DNA from: CAKOSP01 sp964549115
Lineage (GTDB): Bacteria; Bacillota_I; Bacilli_A; RF39; UBA660
Direction of reading: 5' to 3'
Length of the DNA stretch: 17,750 bases
NCBI GenBank assembly: GCA_964549115.1
Contig: CAZJTX010000015.1
Span: forward strand, 1 to 17,750
Below the pieces are notes generated by a model. The model made no database searches, was not told the origin of the DNA, and worked only from the letters and a program-made list of their open reading frames with translations. Of this stretch, positions 1 to 6,695 are shown in pieces. The translations under genes were made by a program, and so were the position numbers. How positions within the stretch are numbered: the stretch's first letter is position 1; the number at the start of each line of letters is the position of its first letter.

Positions 1-290
1 GTTAAAGTCATATCCGCAAGAATTTCGGAAAAGTCTGTTACTCTTTCTCCTTCTTCGGTGTACCATCCATCAAATTCTAATTCTTCGTGTTCTGGTACTA
101 ATGGAACTCTAACACTTTTTCCAAGTTCTACTATCTCATTGGATAGCTCTTCGTTAGTAACTCCATCTTTAAAAGTTACATTTCTTGTTACTATTCTTTG
201 CGGTTCGGTTGTTCCTCCCGCAAACATTGTCATAAAAAACAATGTACCCAAAAAAGCAACAAAAACCACTATTTTGTTTCGATTAATCAT
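1..290 (-). CDS. Secreted protein with InlB-type (Listeria-Bacteroides) repeat, N-terminal part
   Basis: The frame is open from an ATG at 290 to the window edge (96 codons seen), so the gene continues outside. Residues 1-5 (MINRN) and a hydrophobic stretch at about 7-24 form a signal peptide or membrane anchor. Residues about 40-96 match the InlB B-repeat / Flg_new pattern: a strand, an acidic stretch, G-x-x-V, two prolines (VPLVPEH), then the diagnostic FDGWYTEEG and an aromatic-acidic end (FSEILADMTL). Such repeats occur in surface proteins that bind host or matrix molecules; the ligand here is unknown. GGAGG at 301-305 lies 10 bases before the ATG. Two nearer ATGs (300, 297) open only a five- or four-codon frame ending in TAA. 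The gene follows lepB by 46 bases, with a possible TATAAA -10 box in between. Identification of the repeat is firm; function is not. Confidence 0.8.
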   Translation of the reverse strand, partial: MINRNKIVVFVAFLGTLFFMTMFAGGTTEPQRIVTRNVTFKDGVTNEELSNEIVELGKSVRVPLVPEHEELEFDGWYTEEGERVTDFSEILADMTL

Positions 291-336
291 AAGTCATCAT
301 CCTCCCTAACTTATTTTTATAGTAACATATTAATTT

Positions 337-870
337 TTAGCTTGTAGTTGACCATATTTTTAAAAGTACTTTACCTTTAATTGAAGATTTTGGTCTTAAT
401 CCGAATGTTTCTACTCTACTATCTAGTGAATCAGATCTATTATCTCCCAATACTAGATACATACCATCAGGTATTTTATCATCTATGCATGTATCCTTAC
501 ATACATCTTCTAACATAAAATTATTTGTTAATATATTATCTAAAAATGGTTCTTGATAAGGTTCCCCATTTATAAATAACATATTATTTAAATAATAAAT
601 ATTATCACCTGGTAGTCCTATTACTCTTTTAATATAAAACTTACCTTCATCATCTAATACATTAACTACATCAAATCTTTTGATTTTACCCATTTTATAT
701 AAAGATTTAGAAACTAATACAAAGTCACCACTTTTATAATTAGGATGCATTGAATTGCCCGTAATAGATTGGACGGACAATACTAAAGTGAAAAACAGTA
801 TTACTGCGACAAATGTGATAATTATTCCTATACTATCTTTTATAAATTCTCTTACTTCTCTTAAATCCAT
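337..870 (-). CDS. lepB: Signal peptidase I
   Basis: This 177-aa protein removes signal peptides from exported proteins at the outer face of the membrane. A single N-terminal membrane segment spans about residues 14-33. The family boxes follow in order: GNSMHP with catalytic Ser40, the RFDVV box at 65-69, YIKRVIGLPGD with the general base Lys81, and GDNRSDSLDSR at 142-152. The length is typical of the short Gram-positive (Sip) type. Two cysteines (124, 128) sit in the loop before the last box, which is not usual. The start at 870 is preceded by GAGAATGGATATTT, which has no good Shine-Dalgarno; an upstream ATG at 880 is out of frame. The gene is separated from ddl by a terminator and has its own extended -10 promoter. 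It precedes a secreted protein gene. Confidence 0.96.
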   Translation of the reverse strand: MDLREVREFIKDSIGIIITFVAVILFFTLVLSVQSITGNSMHPNYKSGDFVLVSKSLYKMGKIKRFDVVNVLDDEGKFYIKRVIGLPGDNIYYLNNMLFINGEPYQEPFLDNILTNNFMLEDVCKDTCIDDKIPDGMYLVLGDNRSDSLDSRVETFGLRPKSSIKGKVLLKIWSTTS

Positions 871-890
871 AAATATCCATTCTCAATTTA

Positions 891-899
891 ATTATAACA
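891..899 (-). promoter_or_regulatory. Extended -10 promoter of lepB
   Basis: Read on the minus strand the site is TGTTATAAT, that is TGn followed by a perfect TATAAT. No good -35 lies 17 bases upstream, as expected for extended -10 promoters. Transcription would start near 884 and leave a leader of about 14 bases. It lies directly downstream of the ddl terminator. Confidence 0.55.
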
Positions 900-920
900 T
901 AGTTTTTAAAATATATTTAT

Positions 921-957
921 TGAAAATAAAAAGTGGTGTCAATTCTTACCACTTTTT
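921..957 (-). terminator. Rho-independent terminator overlapping the ddl stop codon
   Basis: On the minus strand AAAAAGTGGT (957-948) pairs with ACCACTTTTT (937-928) around a 10-base loop, and the T-tract TTTTTATTTT follows. The ddl stop codon TGA (941-939) is in the loop, so the hairpin's 5' arm is made of the last codons of ddl. A run of five T at 953-957 would let the same hairpin work weakly on the plus strand. Confidence 0.8.
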
Positions 958-2117
958 GAGCCACCTTTATAATTTTCTAATATTCTAGTATCAAACTTAT
1001 AAGTTAGTTCGTTTTCTTCTTTATGTTTCTTTATTGCTAGCATAATTATTTTATCTAACATGTTTTGATATGTTAATCCTTTTGGAGACCATAAATAATA
1101 AGATAATGATCCAGGTATAGTATTAATTTCATTAACATATATTTTGTTATCATCTAGATTTATTAAAAAGTCTATTCTTACTACACCACTACATCCTAAG
1201 ACTTTAAATGTCTCTATTGCGTATTCTTCTACTTTTTTTGCTACTTCTTTTGAAACATCTGCAGGGATCAATCTAGCAAGAGATGCCATTCCACCCTCAC
1301 CTTTTGTTTTACTACTGCCTTCATATTTATCTTGATAACTTAATATTTCATCTTTTCCTAAAGGTTCTTCTAAAACTGATGTTTCTTGTAAATAGGAGTC
1401 TCCTAGTACTGAGCAATTTACTTCTTTTAAATTTTCAATTGCAGGTTCAACTAAAAATTTATTAGTAAATAATAATGCGTATTCAATAGCGGCAACTAAT
1501 TCATTATCATTATTCGCTTTTCTAATACCTATACTAGATCCTAAATTAATAGGTTTTATAATAACTGGGTATTTAAACTTCTTGGTTATTTCTTTTAATA
1601 CCTTCTCTTTTTCTTCTATATACATAAAATTACTAAACACTAAAGAATCTAAAACTGGAATATTTCTATCTTTTAAAAGTATTTTAAAAATATGTTTATC
1701 CATTCCAATACTAGATGCTAAAATGTCACTTCCACCAAATGGAACATTTAATGTTTTTAAATAACCTTGCAATCCACCATCTTCAACATTAGTACCATGC
1801 ACTATTGGAAGTATTACATCAACTTTAGTATTTTTACCATTAAATAGTTTATTCGGATATTTAACAAGTTCAACTTGATGATTATTTGATACTAAAAGTA
1901 CTCTTTCACTTTCTTTTAATAATTTAGATATATCTTTATACTTTCTTATGTTATTTAAGTTTTTACCAGTATAAAACTCACTATCTTTAGTTAAATAAAT
2001 AGGAATTACATTGTATTTATCTTTATCTATATTTTCCATTGCTTGGATCGCAGAAATAATTGAAACTTCATGTTCAACACTTCTACCACCAAAAATTACC
2101 CCAACATTAATTTTCAT
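939..2117 (-). CDS. ddl: D-alanine--D-alanine ligase
   Basis: This ATP-grasp enzyme joins two D-alanines in the cytoplasm; MurF then adds the dipeptide to the peptidoglycan precursor. Seen in order: the N-terminal GVIFGGRSVEHEVS signature, GTNVEDGGLQG and MDKHIFK, the ATP-binding YPVIIKPINLGSSIGI, and the Mg-binding RIDF (314-317) with VNEINTIPG (328-336). The omega-loop pair Lys-Tyr (DKYEG) is kept, which in the family goes with D-Ala rather than D-lactate or D-Ser as second substrate (inference). At 392 aa it is longer than most Ddl, partly from a basic C-terminal tail of about 40 residues. The start at 2117 is chosen over the upstream ATG at 2159 because GGAG precedes it closely and the family motif begins at once. 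It lies one base after the murF stop, whose last codons carry its ribosome site. A terminator follows. Confidence 0.95.
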   Translation of the reverse strand: MKINVGVIFGGRSVEHEVSIISAIQAMENIDKDKYNVIPIYLTKDSEFYTGKNLNNIRKYKDISKLLKESERVLLVSNNHQVELVKYPNKLFNGKNTKVDVILPIVHGTNVEDGGLQGYLKTLNVPFGGSDILASSIGMDKHIFKILLKDRNIPVLDSLVFSNFMYIEEKEKVLKEITKKFKYPVIIKPINLGSSIGIRKANNDNELVAAIEYALLFTNKFLVEPAIENLKEVNCSVLGDSYLQETSVLEEPLGKDEILSYQDKYEGSSKTKGEGGMASLARLIPADVSKEVAKKVEEYAIETFKVLGCSGVVRIDFLINLDDNKIYVNEINTIPGSLSYYLWSPKGLTYQNMLDKIIMLAIKKHKEENELTYKFDTRILENYKGGSKSGKN

Positions 2118-2118
2118 A

Positions 2119-3254
2119 CTATTCTCCTTTTTTATAACTATCCGGTAAATCATTTTCAATTAATACAACTTTATCTTTACCTTCAATCTTACCAACATAT
2201 ATATAACCTTCTGTGAAAGATTCAGCTATAAATATATTATCTTTTTTAAACTTCTTTTCTATCAAACCCTTATAAAAAGATTTTGTTTGATTCTTACCTA
2301 TTAATATAAAATAATCAGCACATGTGCTTACATCTTTAGCAAGTTCATAATTTAATTTATCTTCCTCTATACCTAATTCTACCATACCAGGTGTTATTGC
2401 TATTCTAGTTCCCTTAAACATTTTTAATGTATTAAACGCTCCCCTTGCTCCAACCGGATTAGAATTATATGAATCATCTAGTATTGTAACACCGTTTTTA
2501 ATTGATAACTCTAATCTATGTGGTGTTGGTTGTAACATCTTTATTCCATGAATCATTTGTTTAACTGGTACTTCAAAGTAATTTGCTATAGTTAGGGCTC
2601 CCAAAATATTATTTAAATTATGTTCCCCTAATATTCTTGTTTCAAAATCATNNNNNNNNNNNNNNNNNNNNNNNNNNNNNNNNNNNNNNNNNNNNNNNNN
2701 NNNNNNNNNNNNNNNNNNNNNNNNNNNNNNNNNNNNNNNNNNNNNNNNNNNACAGCTATAATGATTAAATCTTTTCTTTTATTTAGTATACTCTTTGCGT
2801 CATTTACATAATAATTATTAATCATTTTATTAATAGGTTTATTTAAAATATCTAATAAATATGTATATAAAAATGAAATACTTATTAAAACAATATATGC
2901 ATACTGATACATTCTTGCTTTATATAATATAAAATATATTAATACTAACAATATATAATTTGTTGCGTATAACCTTTTAATTCTAGAAGTAAACACTAAT
3001 GGTTTAACAACTTCTTTCTCATACACTAAGTAAAAAACATATATAAGTGGTAGTATTACAAATAATATTCTAAATTTATATATTAATAATAAAATAGATA
3101 GTATACTCATAAAAAACGTTAATATATACTTCTTTTTGTTATTCACCACATATTTTAAGTGTGTATCATACATATAATATCCTTGTTGAAATATGTGTAA
3201 ATTATATTTTAAAACAAAGAAATTTAAAGATAAGTAAAATATAATAAAAATCAT
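2119..3254 (-). CDS. murF: Membrane-anchored Mur ligase, MurF type (interrupted by a sequence gap)
   Basis: MurF adds D-Ala-D-Ala to UDP-MurNAc-tripeptide. The gene is broken by 100 N. The 5' part (3254-2752, 167 codons) does not resemble the UDP-binding N-domain of classical MurF. It has about five hydrophobic segments (roughly 1-15, 43-59, 62-78, 99-113, 116-137) with KPLVFTSRIKRL between them, and ends in KDLIIIAV, where a Mur ligase P-loop (TGSxGKT) should follow. The 3' part (2651-2119) reads without stop and has ILGEHNLNNILGA, PHRLE, DDSYNSNP and a final VLIENDLPDSY, all MurF middle and C-domain signatures. Membrane-fused MurF-like ligases of this form are known to me from Clostridia and relatives. 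The ATG overlaps the hydrolase stop (ATGA), with GGGTGAT as ribosome site; ddl follows by one base. The two halves are in different frames only across the placeholder gap. Confidence 0.88.
2652..2751. other. Assembly gap (100 N) inside murF
   Basis: Exactly 100 N, the usual scaffold placeholder. It removes the P-loop and the central ATPase domain of MurF. The flanking frames require a true gap length of 2 modulo 3 if the gene is intact, and by comparison with MurF proteins about 150-190 codons are missing, so the real gap should be near 450-570 bases. Confidence 0.97.
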
Positions 3255-4012
3255 TTCTTATCACCCTTTAAAAATTTATATATAACTTTATTTACTAAAT
3301 TAGGATTATCTAAAAAAGAATAATGTCCTCCGTTTGGTACTAAAACAATACCCGAATCTTTTATAACACTCTTCATATATAGTGCATCCTCATATGGGGT
3401 TGCAGTATCTTTTTCACCCCAAACAAGTAATGTTGGATAATTTATGTTTTCAATTAATGGTTTTAAATCCTCACTAATTGATTTAACTAATATATCTCTC
3501 ATCATTGGTGTTGCGTTTTTATAATCTTCTGATCCTATTTTTGTTTTTAAATAATTAACTAATCTCTTAGAAAACAAATTAGCTATTTTAAATAATCTTT
3601 TATTTCTTTTAACTTTTTTTCTGTTTTTTAAATTAGTATGTTTAATTCCTGCTGCGTCTACTAAAATGTATTTATTAATTTTAAAATTTAGTTTTTTTCT
3701 ATTAGCTAATTTAATCATTATTCTTCCGCCAAAAGAATGACCTAATATTGACAAATTATCTAACTTCATCTCGTTAATAAATTTAATAACTATATCAGTA
3801 TAATCATCTATACTAAAAGCACTACTAGGTTCATTTGTTTTACCAAATCCAGGTAAGTCTATTGCATATACTTCTATATCATCTTTTAAATAATTGATCA
3901 TATTATTAAACACTTCTTTATTGGAACCCCAACCATGTAATAAAAGTAGTTTTTCATTACTACTTCCTTCTTTTATATAACTAATATTAATATCATCAAT
4001 TTTAATATTCAT
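3251..4012 (-). CDS. Alpha/beta hydrolase
   Basis: A 253-aa cytoplasmic alpha/beta-hydrolase fold protein; the substrate cannot be told from the sequence. Seen: LLLLHGWG (22-29) with the oxyanion HG, DLPGFGKT (52-59), the nucleophile elbow GHSFGG with Ser93, the acid Asp202 in WGEKDTATP, and the base His230 in NGGHYSF, so the catalytic triad is complete. A lysine- and arginine-rich lid (about 124-142) precedes the cap region. The overall pattern is that of small esterase / MhpC-like members. AAGGAAG precedes the ATG at 4012. The stop overlaps the murF start by four bases, so translation of the two is probably coupled, and the hydrolase heads a murF-ddl transcript. A role in wall or lipid metabolism is only suggested by that position. 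Confidence 0.88.
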   Translation of the reverse strand: MNIKIDDINISYIKEGSSNEKLLLLHGWGSNKEVFNNMINYLKDDIEVYAIDLPGFGKTNEPSSAFSIDDYTDIVIKFINEMKLDNLSILGHSFGGRIMIKLANRKKLNFKINKYILVDAAGIKHTNLKNRKKVKRNKRLFKIANLFSKRLVNYLKTKIGSEDYKNATPMMRDILVKSISEDLKPLIENINYPTLLVWGEKDTATPYEDALYMKSVIKDSGIVLVPNGGHYSFLDNPNLVNKVIYKFLKGDKK

Positions 4013-4033
4013 AATCTTCCTTTTTCTTTATAT

Positions 4034-4042
4034 ATTATATCA
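4034..4042 (-). promoter_or_regulatory. Extended -10 promoter of the hydrolase-murF-ddl operon
   Basis: The minus strand reads TGATATAAT, a TGn plus perfect TATAAT, immediately after the T-tract of the Smr terminator. Transcription would start near 4027, giving a leader of about 15 bases that contains the ribosome site AAAGGAAG. Confidence 0.6.
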
Positions 4043-4043
4043 T

Positions 4044-4080
4044 AAAAAAACTATTATTTACTTTAAATAAACAATAGTTT
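4044..4080 (-). terminator. Rho-independent terminator overlapping the Smr stop codon
   Basis: On the minus strand AAACTATTGTTTA pairs with TAAATAATAGTTT (13 pairs, one G.T) around a 7-base loop TTTAAAG, and the 3' arm merges into a run of seven T. The last codons and the TAA stop (4060-4058) of the Smr gene form the hairpin. This closes the queA-tgt transcript. Confidence 0.82.
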
Positions 4081-4303
4081 CGCCTAAATTATCTTTATTT
4101 AAATGATGTTTTAATACATGTTTATTCTCGTTTAATACAATTTTTAATTCGTCTTTTAATATATTGGAACTAGTACCATGTACTACTTTGATAATTTTTT
4201 GATTAATGAGCATATTATCTTTAATAAATACATTCACTAGTGGATACACCATCTTGGATATTTCACCATGTAAATCTAGAATTGGTATCTTACTTAGGTT
4301 CAC
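4058..4303 (-). CDS. Stand-alone Smr domain protein
   Basis: An 81-aa protein that is little more than one Smr (small MutS-related) domain. Seen: ILDLHGEI (8-15), a helix with aliphatic spacing, KVVHGTSSNILKDEL in the position of the usual HGKGTGxLR loop, and a final GETIVYL strand. Smr domains are nucleic acid-binding and sometimes nicking or RNA-cleaving modules; the HGKG loop here is HGTS, which may affect activity. The start is a GTG at 4303, supported by GAGGAG a few bases upstream; translation begins 14 bases inside the end of the PfkB-like gene, so the two are probably coupled. Full-length MutS2 is not in view. The family call is good, the molecular function open. Confidence 0.8.
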   Translation of the reverse strand: MNLSKIPILDLHGEISKMVYPLVNVFIKDNMLINQKIIKVVHGTSSNILKDELKIVLNENKHVLKHHLNKDNLGETIVYLK

Positions 4304-5216
4304 TAGCTCCTCTTTGTGCGTTATAGTAATTTATTACATTACTTAAATTAGGAAATGTTAATTTACCCTCAGTTGATAACATTGATAAGCCTAGAGCAAT
4401 TGTTGCTATAGTTACATTTTGTTCAAATTCATAGTTGCTAACAAGGCCATATACGAATGATCCTATAAATATATTGGGATTTGCGTCCATTTTCTTGGAT
4501 TCTTTTAAACCTGGTACAATTTTGACTTGATTATCTTTTTTATATACTACTCCAAAGTCTTCATAAATTATTATTATCTCTTTATTTGGAAATCTAGAAA
4601 TTAAAGCATTATACATATTTAATATTGTAACTCCATTATTTACATCAGTTTTTAAATTAGACAATTTTTCTGCTACGTCTTTTGTGAAAATTAAATAATC
4701 GGATAATTTACATAAATCTAGAGTTTCTGCATCATATTCTTCTAACCCTATAACTTTAGTTTTACCTTCAAATCTATTATACATAGAATTTGTGGCATGA
4801 TATTCATAGCCATCTGTATACATCACTTTAAAATCAACATCTATATCATCTAGTTTTTTTACTCTAGGTAAGTTATCATGAGCCACTATATTATATTCTG
4901 TTTTATTATTATTTTTTTTATTTATTAATGAAAAAGTTAAAGAGGTTTTTTTATCATAATTTGTTTCAATATATGTTGTTTTTATTGAATTATTCTCAAA
5001 CTCTTTTTTCAACACATCTCCATAAAAATCATTGCCTAATGCGGTTTTTAAATAAGTCTCTACATTCCATTTAGCTAGTAGTGTTGCAACAATTGCAGCA
5101 GATCCACTACTTGATTCACTCTTTTCAGTAAAGTTGTTTTTTGTTCCTTCTAATGGAAACTCATTAGTAAAACATGTAATATCATATTTTGATTTACCTA
5201 CACACACTACTCTCAT
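4290..5216 (-). CDS. PfkB-family kinase-like protein, probably catalytically dead
   Basis: A 308-aa protein with the overall plan of the ribokinase/PfkB sugar and nucleoside kinases: an N-terminal strand (RVVCVG), a small-residue segment SSSGSAAIVATLLAKW (36-51) where the family has GG-x-N-A, the TALGNDFYG signature (58-66), and a final GSFVYGL (252-258). The catalytic motif, normally D-T-x-GAGD-A-F, reads DANPNIF at 244-250: GAG is lost, two residues are missing and the catalytic Asp is Asn248 at best. The surrounding frame is clean, so this is not a sequencing frameshift. A structural or regulatory role is likely (inference). AGGTG precedes the ATG at 5216. It follows the small membrane protein gene by 45 bases, which contain two TATAAT hexamers, and overlaps the Smr gene by 14. 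Confidence 0.78.
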   Translation of the reverse strand: MRVVCVGKSKYDITCFTNEFPLEGTKNNFTEKSESSSGSAAIVATLLAKWNVETYLKTALGNDFYGDVLKKEFENNSIKTTYIETNYDKKTSLTFSLINKKNNNKTEYNIVAHDNLPRVKKLDDIDVDFKVMYTDGYEYHATNSMYNRFEGKTKVIGLEEYDAETLDLCKLSDYLIFTKDVAEKLSNLKTDVNNGVTILNMYNALISRFPNKEIIIIYEDFGVVYKKDNQVKIVPGLKESKKMDANPNIFIGSFVYGLVSNYEFEQNVTIATIALGLSMLSTEGKLTFPNLSNVINYYNAQRGASEPK

Positions 5217-5261
5217 AACTACACCTCTTTATTATATTTAATTATAATATATTTTCTTTAA

Positions 5262-5579
5262 TTATTCCACTACTATAAACTTATACTCGTTATTATCCTT
5301 TATTACATAACTATCTAAATTATAATATTCTTTTGTTACTGGATTAATTTCTTTTTGTAAAAAACCATTTTCCATTAAATAGTTTAAAGTGGTTTTTTCA
5401 TCATCGCAAACATATCTCTTAACACATGATTGATAAGCTTCTATTATTCGTTTATTAGTTACTAAGTGTAATCTGTCTCTATTAGTTTTAATTATTTTTA
5501 ATGTTGTAGGAATTATAATAATCAAAATAGTAACTATAATCGCAACTACATTAATAATTGTATCAACTTTTTTGTCCAT
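5262..5579 (-). CDS. Small membrane-anchored protein with pilin-like C-terminal segment
   Basis: A 105-aa protein with one N-terminal membrane segment (about 8-24, then KIIKTNRDR) and a small soluble domain with two cysteines (52 and 58) that could form a disulfide outside the cell. I do not recognise a named family. The C-terminal part, with LNYLMENGFL followed by VTKEYYNLDSYVI and NN, resembles the end of the prepilin encoded at 10558-11004 (LIEEGYL, VTGKSMNFDEIAI, NN). Unlike that protein it has no prepilin cleavage site. It stands just after tgt, the place of yajC in Bacillus, but shows no YajC signature. The ATG lies 17 bases inside the end of tgt, so translation is likely coupled. Confidence 0.7.
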   Translation of the reverse strand: MDKKVDTIINVVAIIVTILIIIIPTTLKIIKTNRDRLHLVTNKRIIEAYQSCVKRYVCDDEKTTLNYLMENGFLQKEINPVTKEYYNLDSYVIKDNNEYKFIVVE

Positions 5580-6672
5580 AATAGTCTTTCACAAATCCTT
5601 CCTTAAACTCTTCTATATTATCTTTTTTAATACTCTCTCTTATCTCAGACATTAAGTTCATTAAAAAATGTATATTATGAATTGATAACAATCTAGACCC
5701 TAACATTTCATTAGTAGTGTTTAAATGTCTTAAATATGCTTTAGTGTAATTTTTACATGTATAACAATTACAACTTGAATCTAATTTAGAAAAATCTTCT
5801 TTATATTTACTGTTTCTTAAGTTTATTTTACCATACTTTGTATAAGCATGACCATGTCTTGCTAATCTTGTTGGGGCAACACAATCAAATATATCAATAC
5901 CTCTTATAACATTTTCTATTAAATCAATAGGATCTCCTACTCCCATTAAGTATCTAATTTTATCATCAGGTAAATATCTAGTTGAGTCCTCAACCATTTT
6001 GTATTGAACCGGTTTTTCTTCTCCAACACTAGCTCCGCCAATAGCATATCCATCAAAGCCAATTTTTACTAACTCTTTAGCTGAATGTTCTCTTAAATCT
6101 TGATATTCACTACCTTGAACAATTCCAAACAAAACTTGATTGTTTCCTTTAAATACTTCTTTACCTCTTTTTGCCCACCTTAGAGTTCTTTTGACACTTT
6201 CATTAGCATAATCATAACTAACTGGATAAGGCATACACTCATCAAAACTCATTACTATATCTGACCCTAATTTTTCTTGAATTTTTATACTTTTTTCTGG
6301 AGTTAAAAATAAAAGATCACCATTTAAATGATTCTTAAATTTTACTCCTTCCTCAGATATATCTTTTGGTGTTGCCAAACTAAATACTTGAAAGCCTCCA
6401 CTATCAGTTAATATAGGACCATCGTAATTCATAAAATTATGAAGACCTCCCGCTTTAGAAACAATATCTTCACCAGGTCTTAACCATAAATGATATGTAT
6501 TAGCTAATATAATACCAGCATTTAAATCAATTAAATCTTCTGGTGTTAAAGATTTAACTGTAGCGTTTGTCCCAACTGGCATAAACATAGGAGTATCATA
6601 TACTTTATCTTTATAGTATATTTTACCAATTCTTGCATTATTTTTCTTTTCAACTAATTCAAATTTTATCAT
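5563..6672 (-). CDS. tgt: tRNA-guanine transglycosylase (queuine tRNA-ribosyltransferase)
   Basis: Tgt exchanges guanine-34 of GUN-anticodon tRNAs for preQ1, the base exchange step of queuosine synthesis. The 369-aa length is normal. Seen: DSGGFQVF with the general base Asp90, FDECMPYP (143-150), the base-recognition loop YAIGGASVGEE (209-219; bacteria usually have GGLAVGE), GIDIFDCVAPTRLARHGHA with the nucleophile Asp260, and the zinc ligands Cys301, Cys303, Cys306 and His332 with standard spacing. It follows queA by 23 bases on the same transcript, the common Firmicute order queA-tgt. The ribosome site is weak (GGTAAGATGAT). The enzymes that make preQ1 are not in the window; preQ1 may be made elsewhere on the genome or salvaged. 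Confidence 0.97.
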   Translation of the reverse strand: MIKFELVEKKNNARIGKIYYKDKVYDTPMFMPVGTNATVKSLTPEDLIDLNAGIILANTYHLWLRPGEDIVSKAGGLHNFMNYDGPILTDSGGFQVFSLATPKDISEEGVKFKNHLNGDLLFLTPEKSIKIQEKLGSDIVMSFDECMPYPVSYDYANESVKRTLRWAKRGKEVFKGNNQVLFGIVQGSEYQDLREHSAKELVKIGFDGYAIGGASVGEEKPVQYKMVEDSTRYLPDDKIRYLMGVGDPIDLIENVIRGIDIFDCVAPTRLARHGHAYTKYGKINLRNSKYKEDFSKLDSSCNCYTCKNYTKAYLRHLNTTNEMLGSRLLSIHNIHFLMNLMSEIRESIKKDNIEEFKEGFVKDYYGQKS

Positions 6673-6695
6673 ACTATCATCTTACCAAATTTAAC

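Noticed and set aside
297..300. Upstream ATG codons at 300 and 297 as a regulatory mini-ORF before the InlB-type gene
   Set aside because: They directly touch GGAGG with 0 and 3 bases of spacing, too close for initiation; the frame is only five codons.
937..942. A perfect TTGACA (minus strand) as the -35 of lepB
   Set aside because: It lies in the loop of the ddl terminator over the stop codon, and the good TATAAT is about 40 bases away. At 17 bases there is only TAAATA, so the extended -10 at 891-899 explains lepB better.
755..988. Plus-strand open frames over lepB, ddl, tmk, ruvB, the 782-aa gene and others
   Set aside because: They lie antisense to clear genes, have low-complexity hydrophobic translations and no ribosome sites or family motifs. 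The dCMP deaminase gene is the only plus-strand frame with support.
2118..2159. Start of ddl at the ATG at 2159
   Set aside because: It would add 14 residues overlapping the end of murF that do not belong to the Ddl family; GGAG sits just before the ATG at 2117 and the family motif begins there.
2119..3254. Frameshift or pseudogene in murF
   Set aside because: The change of frame occurs only across a run of exactly 100 N, a placeholder. Both flanks read without stops and match MurF.
5262..5579. YajC, from its place after tgt, its size and its N-terminal membrane segment
   Set aside because: The soluble part lacks the YajC pattern (RPQQK, GD-V-T-GG-hG) and has instead two cysteines and a pilin-like ending.
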